DNA of 64,000 bases from Pseudoprevotella muciniphila (lineage in GTDB: Bacteria > Bacteroidota > Bacteroidia > Bacteroidales > Bacteroidaceae), in NCBI RefSeq assembly GCF_003265305.2, contig NZ_CP033459.1, forward strand, positions 1,364,001 to 1,428,000, given 5' to 3'. This document shows, in pieces, positions 1-8,660 of this stretch (position 1 is its first letter; every line of letters begins with the position of its first letter). A model generated the notes under the pieces. That model saw only the letters and a list, made by a program, of their open reading frames with translations. It was not told the origin of the DNA and made no database searches. Position numbers and translations under genes: made by a program.

Positions 1-449
1 ACCGTTGCGACGACGCACTCTGTGCTACTCGTGCTGCCATTGAAGAAGGTGTGGTAACCGGTGGCGGTGTGGCATACATCCGCGCACAGGCTGCCCTCGA
101 GGGTCTCACCGGTGCCAATGCCGACGAAACAACAGGTATCAACATCATCCGCAGAGCCATTGAGGAGCCCCTTCGCCAGATTTGCACCAACGCAGGTCTT
201 GAAGGTGCTGTGGTTGTGAACAAGGTGCGCGAAGGCAAGGGCGACTTCGGCTACAATGCCAAGACCGACACTTACGAAAATCTCCGCGCAGCCGGTGTGG
301 TTGACCCCGCCAAGGTAACACGTGTTGCCCTCGAAAATGCTGCAAGCGTGGCAGGCATGTTCCTCACCACAGAATGTGTGATTTGCGACAAGAAGGAAGA
401 ACATCCCGAAATGCCTATGGCTAACCCGGGCATGGGAGGCATGATGTAA
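1..449 (+). CDS. groL: Chaperonin GroEL, C-terminal part (cut by window edge)
   Basis: The reading frame is open from the first bases of the window (codons begin at position 3) to a TAA at 447-449, giving about 148 C-terminal residues of the 60 kDa chaperonin. Recognisable are the equatorial-domain segment [16 protein letters not shown] and the Gly/Met-rich tail ending GMGGMM, typical of group I chaperonins. GroEL forms a double-ring ATP-dependent folding machine in the cytoplasm with GroES. The 5' part lies outside the window. A strong hairpin follows the stop. Identification is secure. Confidence 0.97.
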   Translation, partial: RCDDALCATRAAIEEGVVTGGGVAYIRAQAALEGLTGANADETTGINIIRRAIEEPLRQICTNAGLEGAVVVNKVREGKGDFGYNAKTDTYENLRAAGVVDPAKVTRVALENAASVAGMFLTTECVICDKKEEHPEMPMANPGMGGMM

Positions 450-477
450 AGACCTTCATCAGATAGTCTGAACATAT

Positions 478-525
478 AAACATAAAGCACCGCTACCAAC
501 ATTCTGGCAGCGGTGCTTTATGTTT
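478..525. terminator. Bidirectional hairpin terminator between groL and a convergent gene
   Basis: A 20-nt arm (478-497) pairs almost perfectly with 506-525 around an 8-nt loop. It lies between the convergent groL stop and the end of the phosphoesterase gene, so it probably ends both transcripts. The hairpin is outlined by A-rich and T-rich stem ends instead of a long separate T tract. Confidence 0.8.
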
Positions 526-543
526 GGAGATTTCTGAAAACTT

Positions 544-2862
544 TCAATTCACAAACGTCTTCTTTCCATCCACAATGTAGAGTCCGCGTTTGGGTTTCAT
601 AACACGGCGACCTTGCAAGTCGTAGATGCCTGCAGCCTTAGAGGTTTTTATGACAGAAGGCGTTTCGATACCTACTGTAGAATTATCCACATTGCGATAG
701 ACTGTGTAGGATGCAAGATTTTTCGTGACGTTAATGCCGCTGAACGTGCCACTCTCGCCATAATTCTTCATTTGGAACACGATGCGGTCTTTGTATACAT
801 AGATTACAAGAGCCTGCACAATTCGCGAGTTTGAGGTGTTTACCTGAGTATCAATGGTGTTCAAGGCATAGCGCATAGACCCCATGAAAGCCGAAATAAA
901 CGAAGGTTCTCCTTCCGGTGCTTTTTCAATGTTCCATATCACTTTGTCATTTCGTGCCATGGTCAATTTGTCGCCCTCAGGCGTAATGCGCACACTCCTA
1001 AGCATCTGATAAGCGGTACCTTTGTTCACCAACTCGTTACCCATAGCATACGAATTGGTAGAATTGTTGACTACAACGATGTATTTTCCGCCTATTTTCA
1101 GAGCGCTGCAAAGATTTGCTGTGATAGTATCCGCCGAAGCATACTCCACCTCAAAGAATTTCACTGTTCCGCCATCAACACGGGTAACAGATCCGCTTCT
1201 GCCCAGACCTAAAGGCAGACCATCCAACTTCACTGTGGCAACAGTGCCGTTCATAGACAGTTCGCACAGCATTGGTTTGTCCGACATACAGGTGCTTCGG
1301 GAGTCGTAGGAAAGATACCTGCCATCTTCCTGATTGCGCAGACACACGATACCGTTCGTAATGGGGACTATCCCTGCAATCTGACCACTGTCTGCAGCCA
1401 ATTCCCAAACGGCTGTTTCACCAGGACTTAAGTCGAAATATACATTCGGACTGGTGATTGGGCTCAGCACTTTCACACCATTGAGACGTGAACTGTTTCC
1501 GCTTCCTGTTCCATCGCTACACAAAGCATAATAGAGGTTGTCCTTCGTTGCCTGAGCCACGAAAATAAACTTCTCACCAGGTACAAAATCGCTGAAATTC
1601 TGCACCCTTCTGCCATATACCCTCGTAGATGTGGAACGCACATATCTGTAAACATAGATGGGCACAGCAGATTCGCCGCCCGAGAATGTGGCAGAACTAC
1701 CGCAGAACAGGTATCTGTCCGCAAATTGAAGGATGAATGCATTTGCATTGTTCGATGCTGCAGAAATCATTACTTCTGTGGGCGCGTCTTGAGTTGACAG
1801 ATTGTTCTCAGTAGAATAGTTGAGATATTTGCCGCTCTGCATACTCTTGAAGGTAACCCGCGCGACACTGTCTGAACGGAGGTTCTCGAGAGGTCCATCC
1901 ACATGTGTGGAGTCTGTCGTAGAGATGATGTTACCGGCATTGTCGTAACGAGTGATTCGTTGCGACGTACGATAGCGCGAATAGGCATAGTCGGTATGAT
2001 GGTCATGCCCATAAAGCATGATGAGATTGGGGTGCTTTGCCAGTTCCTGCTTGAGTTGCCACCCCGTACTTCTCGGGTCTTTACACTCTATTCCCTTGGA
2101 GTAGGCGCTGATACCCTTCGAGTCGCCAAAAGGAATGTGGAGCAAGAAAAACACAGTCTTGTCGGGATTGTCGGCATAAATCTCCTGCAACTTCATGATA
2201 GCCCAGTTCACTGACTCCTGACTGTATTGGTAGTCCCATGCGTCAGCCCATTGGTATTTTCCGCAGTTGAGTACCACGAAGTCGAAGCCATCCACCACAT
2301 AATGAAACGCCGCAAGCACGGAAGTCTTTCCCAACGTACCATTGTCGCACGTCTCGTAGAATTTGTCATCGTCGGAAAGTGGATACACGTCCTCCTCCAT
2401 CACGGGATAGTATTCCGCTGAATTGTAAGGCTTCGGCAGTCCATTAAGGTTGGCTACTTCATAGTCGTGGTTACCTGTGGCATAAAGTACAGGGCGAAGG
2501 GTGCGCGTATCTTTGAATCCTCCGCGTGTGGCTTGCCGCATCAAGTCGCGTATGCGCTCCCAATGGGCTTTGTCAATGGTACAGTCGCTGGTATAGTCGC
2601 CTCCCATGATAATAATATCAAGGTCTTCGTCTGCCTTCATCTTAGCCATCGTGTTGAGCACAGTACCGCGCACGCGTATGGAGTCTATGGCACAAGAGAT
2701 GAGTTCTTGCTGGTTGTGTAAATCCGACAGACATCCTATAGTCAGGAGAGGTTTCTCATCCACTGATTCTCCGCTTTCAGTCTGTGCTTTTAGCGTCAAG
2801 CCGCCAAAAGGTGCAAAGATAATAAAGGATAGAACCAATAATAAAGTAGTCAGTTTTTTCAT
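544..2862 (-). CDS. Secreted calcineurin-like metallophosphoesterase with T9SS-like C-terminal tail
   Basis: A 772-residue protein with an N-terminal signal peptide ending near LKAQ (residue 27). The metallophosphoesterase motifs appear in order: SDLHN (46-50), GGD (87-89), GNHD (130-133), an LLHIP segment near 245 and YGHDHH near 290, so the two-metal active site looks complete. About 400 residues of beta-rich sequence follow. The C-terminus carries IYDLQGRRV followed by RGLYIVDGKK, a tail shared with other secreted proteins in this window and similar to type IX secretion sorting signals. It probably acts outside the cell or on its surface; the substrate is unknown. It is last in the minus-strand run radical SAM-tilS-lipoprotein-phosphoesterase. 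Confidence 0.88.
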   Translation of the reverse strand: MKKLTTLLLVLSFIIFAPFGGLTLKAQTESGESVDEKPLLTIGCLSDLHNQQELISCAIDSIRVRGTVLNTMAKMKADEDLDIIIMGGDYTSDCTIDKAHWERIRDLMRQATRGGFKDTRTLRPVLYATGNHDYEVANLNGLPKPYNSAEYYPVMEEDVYPLSDDDKFYETCDNGTLGKTSVLAAFHYVVDGFDFVVLNCGKYQWADAWDYQYSQESVNWAIMKLQEIYADNPDKTVFFLLHIPFGDSKGISAYSKGIECKDPRSTGWQLKQELAKHPNLIMLYGHDHHTDYAYSRYRTSQRITRYDNAGNIISTTDSTHVDGPLENLRSDSVARVTFKSMQSGKYLNYSTENNLSTQDAPTEVMISAASNNANAFILQFADRYLFCGSSATFSGGESAVPIYVYRYVRSTSTRVYGRRVQNFSDFVPGEKFIFVAQATKDNLYYALCSDGTGSGNSSRLNGVKVLSPITSPNVYFDLSPGETAVWELAADSGQIAGIVPITNGIVCLRNQEDGRYLSYDSRSTCMSDKPMLCELSMNGTVATVKLDGLPLGLGRSGSVTRVDGGTVKFFEVEYASADTITANLCSALKIGGKYIVVVNNSTNSYAMGNELVNKGTAYQMLRSVRITPEGDKLTMARNDKVIWNIEKAPEGEPSFISAFMGSMRYALNTIDTQVNTSNSRIVQALVIYVYKDRIVFQMKNYGESGTFSGINVTKNLASYTVYRNVDNSTVGIETPSVIKTSKAAGIYDLQGRRVMKPKRGLYIVDGKKTFVN

Positions 2863-2895
2863 GGTAAATATATGTATGTTGCCTGTATGAGGCTG

Positions 2896-3279
2896 TTAAT
2901 CGATGTTGAAAGATAGTGTGTCGCCACGCGATGTGCCCATACCGTTTCTAGCAAATGCAGTGCAACTGTATGCGCCAGGCTCCAACGAGTCGGCTGTGGC
3001 GCGGAAAATGGATGTAGAATCATCCGACAGCACCTTCACCGCGGAAAGGTTGTCGGACCAATACTCGAACCCACATTCGCGTATGCTACTGTTAGGTGAA
3101 GCCTCTATCTCACCAGTAACGGTTACAGCCTGATCTGCCACCTCCACATTCAGCGTTCTCACGGTGGGCTTAAAGGGCTGTTCACCGGAACGGTCTTCGC
3201 CGGTACATGATGCAGCAACGGCAAGCACAATACCCGCCGCAAGTATCTTGCAAACTATGATGAGGTCCTTAAATTTCAC
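2896..3279 (-). CDS. Small lipoprotein, fibronectin/Ig-like fold probable
   Basis: Short lipoprotein with lipobox LAVAASC followed by a charged linker (TGEDRSGEQ) and about 90 residues of beta-strand-like sequence ending NGMGTSRGDTLSFNID, similar in texture to the fibronectin type III-like segments of Bacteroidetes lipoproteins. No ATG is available in frame. I chose GTG at 3279, which gives a compact lipoprotein signal; a TTG at 3303 is the alternative. It sits between tilS and the secreted phosphoesterase, with gaps of 43 and 33 bp, and is probably cotranscribed. Function unknown; a surface or periplasmic partner of the phosphoesterase is only a guess from position. Confidence 0.7.
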   Translation of the reverse strand: MKFKDLIIVCKILAAGIVLAVAASCTGEDRSGEQPFKPTVRTLNVEVADQAVTVTGEIEASPNSSIRECGFEYWSDNLSAVKVLSDDSTSIFRATADSLEPGAYSCTAFARNGMGTSRGDTLSFNID

Positions 3280-3322
3280 GTGAAGTTCCCTTTGGGGCTG
3301 CAAGTTACAAAAAAAAACCGAA

Positions 3323-4684
3323 TTAGTTCACTATTCTTCGGCTTAAACGCATATCCAGCGATAAAACATCTTCTGTCTCTGTTGTTATGGCAGCCCTTGC
3401 GTCGATGCGATGCCCTACTACCCAGAGGATGCCATTATCGTCACCCACAACGAGTGTTTTCATCTTTTCCAAGCGCGAAAGTTTCTTATCAGTAAGGTAG
3501 TCGCTCACGAGTTTCGAGCCTTTCATGCCGTAAGGCACAAACCTGTCGCCTTCTTCAGTGTTTCTCACCCACAACCTGCCCACGACGGCACGCTTATCAA
3601 GTTTGGCGCACCATGGGCGGATCTTGTCTATCAAGCGGTTGTCTGTTACAGCCACAGAGAGGGTTCCGAAGCCCAGCAATTCCAAAGAGCCTTCGTCAGG
3701 CAGGAACGCCTTTGCCAAGGGGCTGAAAGCAGGACAGTATTCAAGGTGGGAGGCGGACTGTGTGCAAATATGCGTGGCACTCTTGTACAATGCCCCTACC
3801 CTGCCGTTGAGTTTCGCTATTTCGTCCACCTCCGTCGAAGAAAACTTGCCTTCGAGCCAATGCCGCACGATGAGGTGACCGTACGGCTCCGTTCTGAGCC
3901 AATCGAGCGGCAGACGATGGATGCCGTTCACAACCGTTTCGTGCGCTGCGATAGTTTTCTGCAGATGACTCTCAGCAAACTGGAAATATTCGCGCAAGTG
4001 GTCTGCCGTTTGCTGCAACGAACTGTCGATGGAAGGGTTTATAGTGCGCAGGAGAGGTATTACTTCGTGGCGTATTTTGTTGCGCTTATACCGCGTATCG
4101 GTATTGCTGCTGTCCTCCACATATTTTGCGCCGCAGGCTTTCAGGAAATCGAGCACTTCGCTCTGACTGCATGTTATGAGTGGTCGCACCACATTTCGGT
4201 CGTTCTTCAGCGACATACCGCACAGTCCTCGCAGCCCTGTGCCGCGCAAAAGATTGAGCAAAAGCGTCTCGTTGCTGTCATCGCGATGGTGCGCCACGGC
4301 TATGCATACGGCATCATGTTTCTGGCGCAACTGTTCAAACCAGTCGTAACGCAGTTCGCGAGCCGTCATTTCTATGCTCCATCCGAGCCGCGAAGCCTCG
4401 TTCTGTGTATCAAATTGCACCATTTCGAGAGGAATATCTTGTTCTTCGCAGAATTGCCGCACAAAGTCCGCATCGCGCTCGCTCTCCTCGCCCCGCAATC
4501 TGAAGTTGCAATGCGCTGCCACCAACCGACAGCCAAGTGCCTTTAGCGCCAGCACCATAGCCACGGAGTCGGCACCACCGCTCAGACCGGCTATAACGAG
4601 CCCGTCGCCCACGAACTCGAGAAAGCCCGTGTTGACAATTTTTTCAAGGAGTGGATGCTGCGAAGGTGTACTATTCCTTTTCAT
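3323..4684 (-). CDS. tilS: tRNA(Ile)-lysidine synthetase TilS
   Basis: 453 residues. The N-terminal PP-loop ATP-pyrophosphatase signature SGGADS lies at about residues 35-40, followed by the Rossmann-like segment with AAHCNFRLRGEESERD, the HHRDD motif and LLRGTGLRGLCGM, all characteristic of TilS. The C-terminal third carries the TilS C-domain pattern (RNTEEGDRFVPYGMKGSK...VSDYL). The enzyme converts C34 of tRNA-Ile(CAU) to lysidine with ATP and lysine, which is essential for AUA decoding. Length is normal. It lies 18 bp downstream of the radical SAM gene and upstream of the lipoprotein, in a probable operon. Confidence 0.95.
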   Translation of the reverse strand: MKRNSTPSQHPLLEKIVNTGFLEFVGDGLVIAGLSGGADSVAMVLALKALGCRLVAAHCNFRLRGEESERDADFVRQFCEEQDIPLEMVQFDTQNEASRLGWSIEMTARELRYDWFEQLRQKHDAVCIAVAHHRDDSNETLLLNLLRGTGLRGLCGMSLKNDRNVVRPLITCSQSEVLDFLKACGAKYVEDSSNTDTRYKRNKIRHEVIPLLRTINPSIDSSLQQTADHLREYFQFAESHLQKTIAAHETVVNGIHRLPLDWLRTEPYGHLIVRHWLEGKFSSTEVDEIAKLNGRVGALYKSATHICTQSASHLEYCPAFSPLAKAFLPDEGSLELLGFGTLSVAVTDNRLIDKIRPWCAKLDKRAVVGRLWVRNTEEGDRFVPYGMKGSKLVSDYLTDKKLSRLEKMKTLVVGDDNGILWVVGHRIDARAAITTETEDVLSLDMRLSRRIVN

Positions 4685-4702
4685 AATGGAGTTTTGAGAG
4701 CG

Positions 4703-5479
4703 TCAATAAGATACAGAAGTGTTGAAACCGGCAGCACGCAGGATGTCTGCAATGCGGTCCAGGTCCTCGTGTGTGGCTTTCCGGAGGTTGGCGTCGGGTG
4801 TCTCACGGTCGATGGTGTAGATCATCACCTGCTGCGGACGGATGGTCTTCAGGGCGTCCAGCCATGGCAGTACGAATTCATCGCTGGTGTTGTCCACCGA
4901 AATGCCGTTGTGCATACCTTTCATAAACATGGTCTGCACGATGACATGTCCATCGAAAGCCACCATAGCCCTGACGATTTCTTCTACATCATACTTCCCC
5001 ACGGGGCGGTCCGTGAGGCGGATATATTCGGCATCCACCGTATCGAGTTTCAGGATATTATCATCCACCTTCATGAGCGCATCATGCACGGCGGGGCGCA
5101 TACACTGCGTGGCATTGCTCAGTACGGCTATTTTTGCTTTCGGACAGTAGCGGTTGCGCAACGCGATGGTATCGTCGATGATTCCGGCAAAATCTTTATG
5201 AAGCGTGGGCTCACCGTTGCCTGCAAAGGTCATCACATCGGGCAGCACGCCCTCTGCCACCATCTTCTGCAACTGTCGCTCAAGCGCTGCTGCCACTTCG
5301 GCACGCGTGGGACGCGGAGAATGTGTCACGTGGTCCTTGTTGAAACCGCACTCGCAGTAGATGCAGTCGAAACTACACTGCTTACCGTCGCCCGGAAGCA
5401 GGTTGATGCCCAGCGACACACCGAGCCGACGGCTGTGAACAGGTCCGAAAATCGGAGAAGGATATATTATAGTTGACAT
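4703..5479 (-). CDS. Radical SAM protein, COG0731-like
   Basis: 258 residues with the radical SAM cluster motif CxxxCxxC at C35, C39 and C42, plus an extra Cys at 44, and the N-terminal pattern FGPVHSRRLGVSLG typical of the short Fe-S oxidoreductase family related to tRNA wybutosine-type enzymes. MTFAGNGEPTLH matches the SAM-binding GNGEPT motif of this group. It probably binds a 4Fe-4S cluster and S-adenosylmethionine; the substrate is unknown. It heads the operon with tilS, so a role in tRNA modification is possible but is inferred from position only. Confidence 0.88.
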   Translation of the reverse strand: MSTIIYPSPIFGPVHSRRLGVSLGINLLPGDGKQCSFDCIYCECGFNKDHVTHSPRPTRAEVAAALERQLQKMVAEGVLPDVMTFAGNGEPTLHKDFAGIIDDTIALRNRYCPKAKIAVLSNATQCMRPAVHDALMKVDDNILKLDTVDAEYIRLTDRPVGKYDVEEIVRAMVAFDGHVIVQTMFMKGMHNGISVDNTSDEFVLPWLDALKTIRPQQVMIYTIDRETPDANLRKATHEDLDRIADILRAAGFNTSVSY

Positions 5480-5500
5480 GACTAAATGCTTTTATTGGGC

Positions 5501-5508
5501 AAAAATAA
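5501..5508 (-). promoter_or_regulatory. Candidate -7 box for the radical SAM/tilS operon
   Basis: Read on the minus strand this is TATTTTTG, matching the Bacteroidetes -7 consensus TAnnTTTG, 21 bp upstream of the start codon at 5479. No clear -33 TTTG was seen. Confidence 0.5.
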
Positions 5509-5639
5509 TAAAAACTGAAGGAACACGTACACGAACTGAAATGAACCACGAACGATACTTAGCCTTCTTCCTCCATGAATTTCCATAAAATAGCCATCAA
5601 TTTAACCCACAGCAAAAGACCACAAAGGACAAATTCTCT

Positions 5640-5763
5640 GCTTCGCGATAGGGTCTCGGAACTCCGAAAAAAACCACGAATTACAAATCAAGATTACTCG
5701 CTTGTTAAAGCAAGGATTTCATAAATTTTGCCATTGCTCCGCTTGGCGATTACACAGATTGTG
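5640..5763 (+). repeat. Dispersed intergenic repeat, copy A (most diverged)
   Basis: Shares the start GCTTCGCGATAGGG with copies at 39749 and 44754, and further along shares TTGCCATTG, GGCGA and CACAGATTGTG-type segments in the same order and at similar spacing. Copy A is the most degraded of the three. Confidence 0.65.
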
Positions 5764-5856
5764 GCGAGAACAGTCAACGTTCTACTCTCCCACTCCCTAA
5801 AGGTCTTCGCTATTCAAATCTTCGTTCTTTTCAGAGTTGAGAATGATATAATGCTT

Positions 5857-6444
5857 CTATCTATTCTCCAGATTATGAATGTTATTCGACCAATAAATAG
5901 GTTTGTCGGGATTTAGGCGAAAGTTCTCTGCATAAGACTTACGAATAGGAAAAGGTTCTTGAAGAGCTCTCAGAGGTATGCAGTACAAGTCTGCAGGGTG
6001 GTCGGGTGTTCCTCCTACACCGAGCATCACGACTACTGACATATTTTTGTCACGCGAGAACTTGTTGTAGTCGTCAATCTTATATTGTTCCACCCACGAC
6101 ACCTTCATGTCGCCATTATACTCGTGCCACGATGAGCGATATTTGCATTCTATGGCAAACTCTTTATTAGTGGCTTTATCACGGAACACTATATCGCAAT
6201 ATTTGTTACGCTCCGCTTTATGGTACTGTCCGCTATAATCGTTCACTTTTTCTATAAGTTTGAACTGTCTGGGGTTGAGCAGATTTACAACGTATTCTTC
6301 GAAGTCCTTGCCCATCTTGTAATTCTCATTGACCACTGAACTCGTTTCTTTCTGCGATTTGCTGTCTGAACGCGCCACAAAATAAATGCCTAATGCGAGA
6401 CAAATTGCGCCGATTATTATAAGAGGTATTCCCATTTTCTTCAT
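5857..6444 (-). CDS. Membrane-anchored PD-(D/E)xK nuclease-like protein
   Basis: 195 residues. One N-terminal membrane segment (residues 5-24, then positively charged) anchors the protein. The rest resembles Mrr/restriction-endonuclease-like folds: a helix with GKDFEEYVV (E49/E50), a core strand with YCDIVF (D84) and the catalytic strand FAIECKYR (E99, K101), i.e. the D...ExK signature. It probably cleaves DNA near the inner membrane, or is a structural relative. It lies 19 bp downstream of the DUF4435 gene in a three-gene minus-strand unit, which suggests a common role, possibly defence. The family is usually annotated only as restriction-endonuclease-like. Confidence 0.75.
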   Translation of the reverse strand: MKKMGIPLIIIGAICLALGIYFVARSDSKSQKETSSVVNENYKMGKDFEEYVVNLLNPRQFKLIEKVNDYSGQYHKAERNKYCDIVFRDKATNKEFAIECKYRSSWHEYNGDMKVSWVEQYKIDDYNKFSRDKNMSVVVMLGVGGTPDHPADLYCIPLRALQEPFPIRKSYAENFRLNPDKPIYWSNNIHNLENR

Positions 6445-6463
6445 TATATCAGTTTGATATAGA

Positions 6464-7534
6464 TTATTTTACACTTTCTCCCAGCTCCAAGAGCCCCTCA
6501 GCAGCAAGGAAGTCTTTGATATTGGCGATGATTTGTTGATATTGCGGTGCTGCGGTGTAGCCGGTCTGCTTGCGCATCATTTCCTCTACGGCAGCGGTGG
6601 AGTGCTGGTAGCCGCTGAGTTCGTTCTGGAACTGTGTGCGGTGTACGGCGTTGTTTCTGATTTCCCTTTCCCGCTCTCTGCGCAGGCGTTCACAGACTGC
6701 GGTCATGAGGGGTGTTACTATGCCGTCCTGCAAGTCGTGTCCGCGCATGTAGAGATAGGTTGTTTCGGGTGTCAGACCCTTTTGCAAGAGTTCGTCGCGC
6801 AGGGGTTTGTACGTTTTCTTACCTTCAGGAAATTCCTTGTAGAGTCGTGATATCTTGGCATTGACGCGGTGCTGAAGCGCATTGAGTTTCGCTTCCGGAT
6901 GATAAAGGTTGACATCATTCAGACCTACGATATTGAAGAAGTCGAGCAACGAGAATTTCTTGTACTGCCCATACCGATATGCCCAGACGTTCCATACGAA
7001 GAGTGGCCAGATGATGCGCGAATAGGCTGTGAGGAAGGATTCGAAGTCGAAAATGCGGTGGTCGTTGAGCGTCGCCATGACGCACACGCCATGCAGCGAT
7101 GGGGCGTAACACTGGAAGTTTTCTATTGCATAGACGTAGGTGTGGAAGATGTATTTGTTGCTGCACACTTCGACACTGGTGGGTGTAGAGCCTTCAATGA
7201 GGTAGTCGTAGTCGGCGTCCACACAGGCGATCATGCAGCCGCCGAGTCTGTCGCCGAGTTGATTGCCGATGGCTATTTTCTTTCCCTTGCCGAGCGACTC
7301 GTTGGAGGGCAGCATCACCTCAAAATAGAATTTTTCGTTCTCGAGGGGTCGAAGCAGGTTGCTCCAAAAGAAGATGTCGTTGTAACTCTCCACGTATGCC
7401 ACGATTTTCTTGCGCGCACCCGCCCCGTTGAGTTTATTCAATGCGGAAACATAATCCGAATTGATATAACTCGTCAGGCCACCACCCATGTTAGTGGTAC
7501 CATAAGCAGCGTTTCTGTTTCTTTTTCGCGACAT
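6464..7534 (-). CDS. DUF4435 (TOPRIM-like) protein, AriB-like
   Basis: 356 residues. The N-terminal 130 residues fit the DUF4435/TOPRIM-like fold: an acidic strand end IVAYVES (E49) and the DxDxD motif CVDADYD (D106, D108, D110), the metal-binding residues of TOPRIM nucleases. The remaining two-thirds is helical. DUF4435 proteins are partners of ABC-type ATPases; in the PARIS anti-phage system the pair is AriA (ATPase) and AriB (DUF4435). Here the partner ATPase gene lies 27 bp upstream, with the PD-(D/E)xK gene directly downstream. A nuclease/effector role is inferred from family and context. Chosen start is ATG at 7534. Confidence 0.8.
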   Translation of the reverse strand: MSRKRNRNAAYGTTNMGGGLTSYINSDYVSALNKLNGAGARKKIVAYVESYNDIFFWSNLLRPLENEKFYFEVMLPSNESLGKGKKIAIGNQLGDRLGGCMIACVDADYDYLIEGSTPTSVEVCSNKYIFHTYVYAIENFQCYAPSLHGVCVMATLNDHRIFDFESFLTAYSRIIWPLFVWNVWAYRYGQYKKFSLLDFFNIVGLNDVNLYHPEAKLNALQHRVNAKISRLYKEFPEGKKTYKPLRDELLQKGLTPETTYLYMRGHDLQDGIVTPLMTAVCERLRREREREIRNNAVHRTQFQNELSGYQHSTAAVEEMMRKQTGYTAAPQYQQIIANIKDFLAAEGLLELGESVK

Positions 7535-7561
7535 GTTGCAGATAATTGTTGAAAATAGCCC

Positions 7562-8386
7562 TTATGTAGTTATATTGTCTACTTCGGTCACGGCATGCTG
7601 CCAATCTTTCATGATTACACCGGGCGAATGCGTGGTAAGTATGATTTGTGCGTTAGGATTGAGCGTGCGCACCATCGTGATGAGGTCTTTCTGCCATTCG
7701 AAGTGAAGGCTTGCCTCGGGTTCGTCCATCAGGAAAACGTATGGCTGCATGTCTTCCGTGAGTGCCGTGAGGAGAATAATCAGCATTTGTTTTTCACCGC
7801 TTGAGAGGAGGTATGGTTTAAGCACCTCTTCGTACTGCAGGAATTGCAGTTCGTTGCTCTGGCGGTCCACTTTCTTGCCCGTCCCTTCAAAGAGTTGGTC
7901 CACCATATCCAAGAATTTCGTCTTCATGGCAGAAGCCTTCACTGCCTGTTCATGCGCATCGGGCGAGCCGCTCGTGAGCAACTGAATCATTCTGTTACCC
8001 ACATTCACCTGATAGTGGAGATAGCGGCGCTGCAACTGATAGAGTTGCCAATCGAGTTCTGTCACGATGCGTTCGTCTGTGATGACCTGTGTGCGCCCGT
8101 TGTCCATCAGTATTCTGTCGAAACTGCGGATAATGTCATAACGTATGCATGTGGCATCACTGGGGTCAAACACCACCTTGACATCGGCGAACTCGTTTTT
8201 TACTATCTCTCCTGAATATGGTGCGTTGCGCAAGTTCTGCACGATGCGGTTGAGGATGGTGCTCTTCCCTGCGCCATTCTTACCGCTAAGCACGTTCACA
8301 TCGGGGCGAAGCGTCCATTTAACATGACGACGTCCGCTCCACAAACTGCGGATTTCAATCTTTGAGATATAATTCGCGTATTTCAT
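7562..8386 (-). CDS. ABC-type AAA ATPase, partner of DUF4435 protein
   Basis: 274 residues from the ATG at 8386 (a GTG at 8398 is also in frame). Walker A GKNGAGKST (35-43), signature LSSGE (194-198), Walker B LMDEPE (219-224) and switch His in TTHSP (H253) are all intact, so it is an active SMC/OLD-like or AAA_21-type ATPase with only a short linker between halves and no long coiled coil. Such minimal ATPases act as sensors or switches for a nuclease partner, as AriA does for AriB or Old for its TOPRIM domain. It is first in the unit, with a promoter box just upstream. Confidence 0.88.
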   Translation of the reverse strand: MKYANYISKIEIRSLWSGRRHVKWTLRPDVNVLSGKNGAGKSTILNRIVQNLRNAPYSGEIVKNEFADVKVVFDPSDATCIRYDIIRSFDRILMDNGRTQVITDERIVTELDWQLYQLQRRYLHYQVNVGNRMIQLLTSGSPDAHEQAVKASAMKTKFLDMVDQLFEGTGKKVDRQSNELQFLQYEEVLKPYLLSSGEKQMLIILLTALTEDMQPYVFLMDEPEASLHFEWQKDLITMVRTLNPNAQIILTTHSPGVIMKDWQHAVTEVDNITT

Positions 8387-8411
8387 AATCTGTTCCACAT
8401 TAGGTTTTACG

Positions 8412-8419
8412 CAAAATTA
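8412..8419 (-). promoter_or_regulatory. -7 box for the ATPase/DUF4435/nuclease unit
   Basis: Reads TAATTTTG on the minus strand (consensus TAnnTTTG), 25 bp upstream of the ATG at 8386. Its position favours 8386 over the GTG at 8398 as the start. Confidence 0.6.
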
Positions 8420-8660
8420 CTCATTTCATGCGAGGAATGTGTTTTTTTTTCGAAAAAAAGTGAAAACAAACTAAACTAATACCGTCTTTTTGCGTCTAAT
8501 TATCAAATCTGCAAGTTACAGAACGCTTTGCATGAAACCAAGATGGGAAGAACGTGCGGAATTACTGACGATAACTCAACAGTAATGCTGCAAGTTTTCA
8601 CTATATGTGTATATAAAGTCTATGTCTCTTTGCTGAAATAAATAAAAAACTTACATACTT

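Larger units (their letters stand above)
5480..5856. other. Non-coding gap holding a dispersed-repeat copy
   Basis: Between the radical SAM operon and the end of the nuclease gene I see no credible gene. The right half carries copy A of the dispersed repeat; the left half is AT-rich and has only the promoter-like box. Confidence 0.7.

Noticed and set aside
3410-4546. A 378-codon plus-strand frame
   Set aside because: It is antisense to tilS, whose family motifs are unmistakable; the antisense product has no recognisable features.
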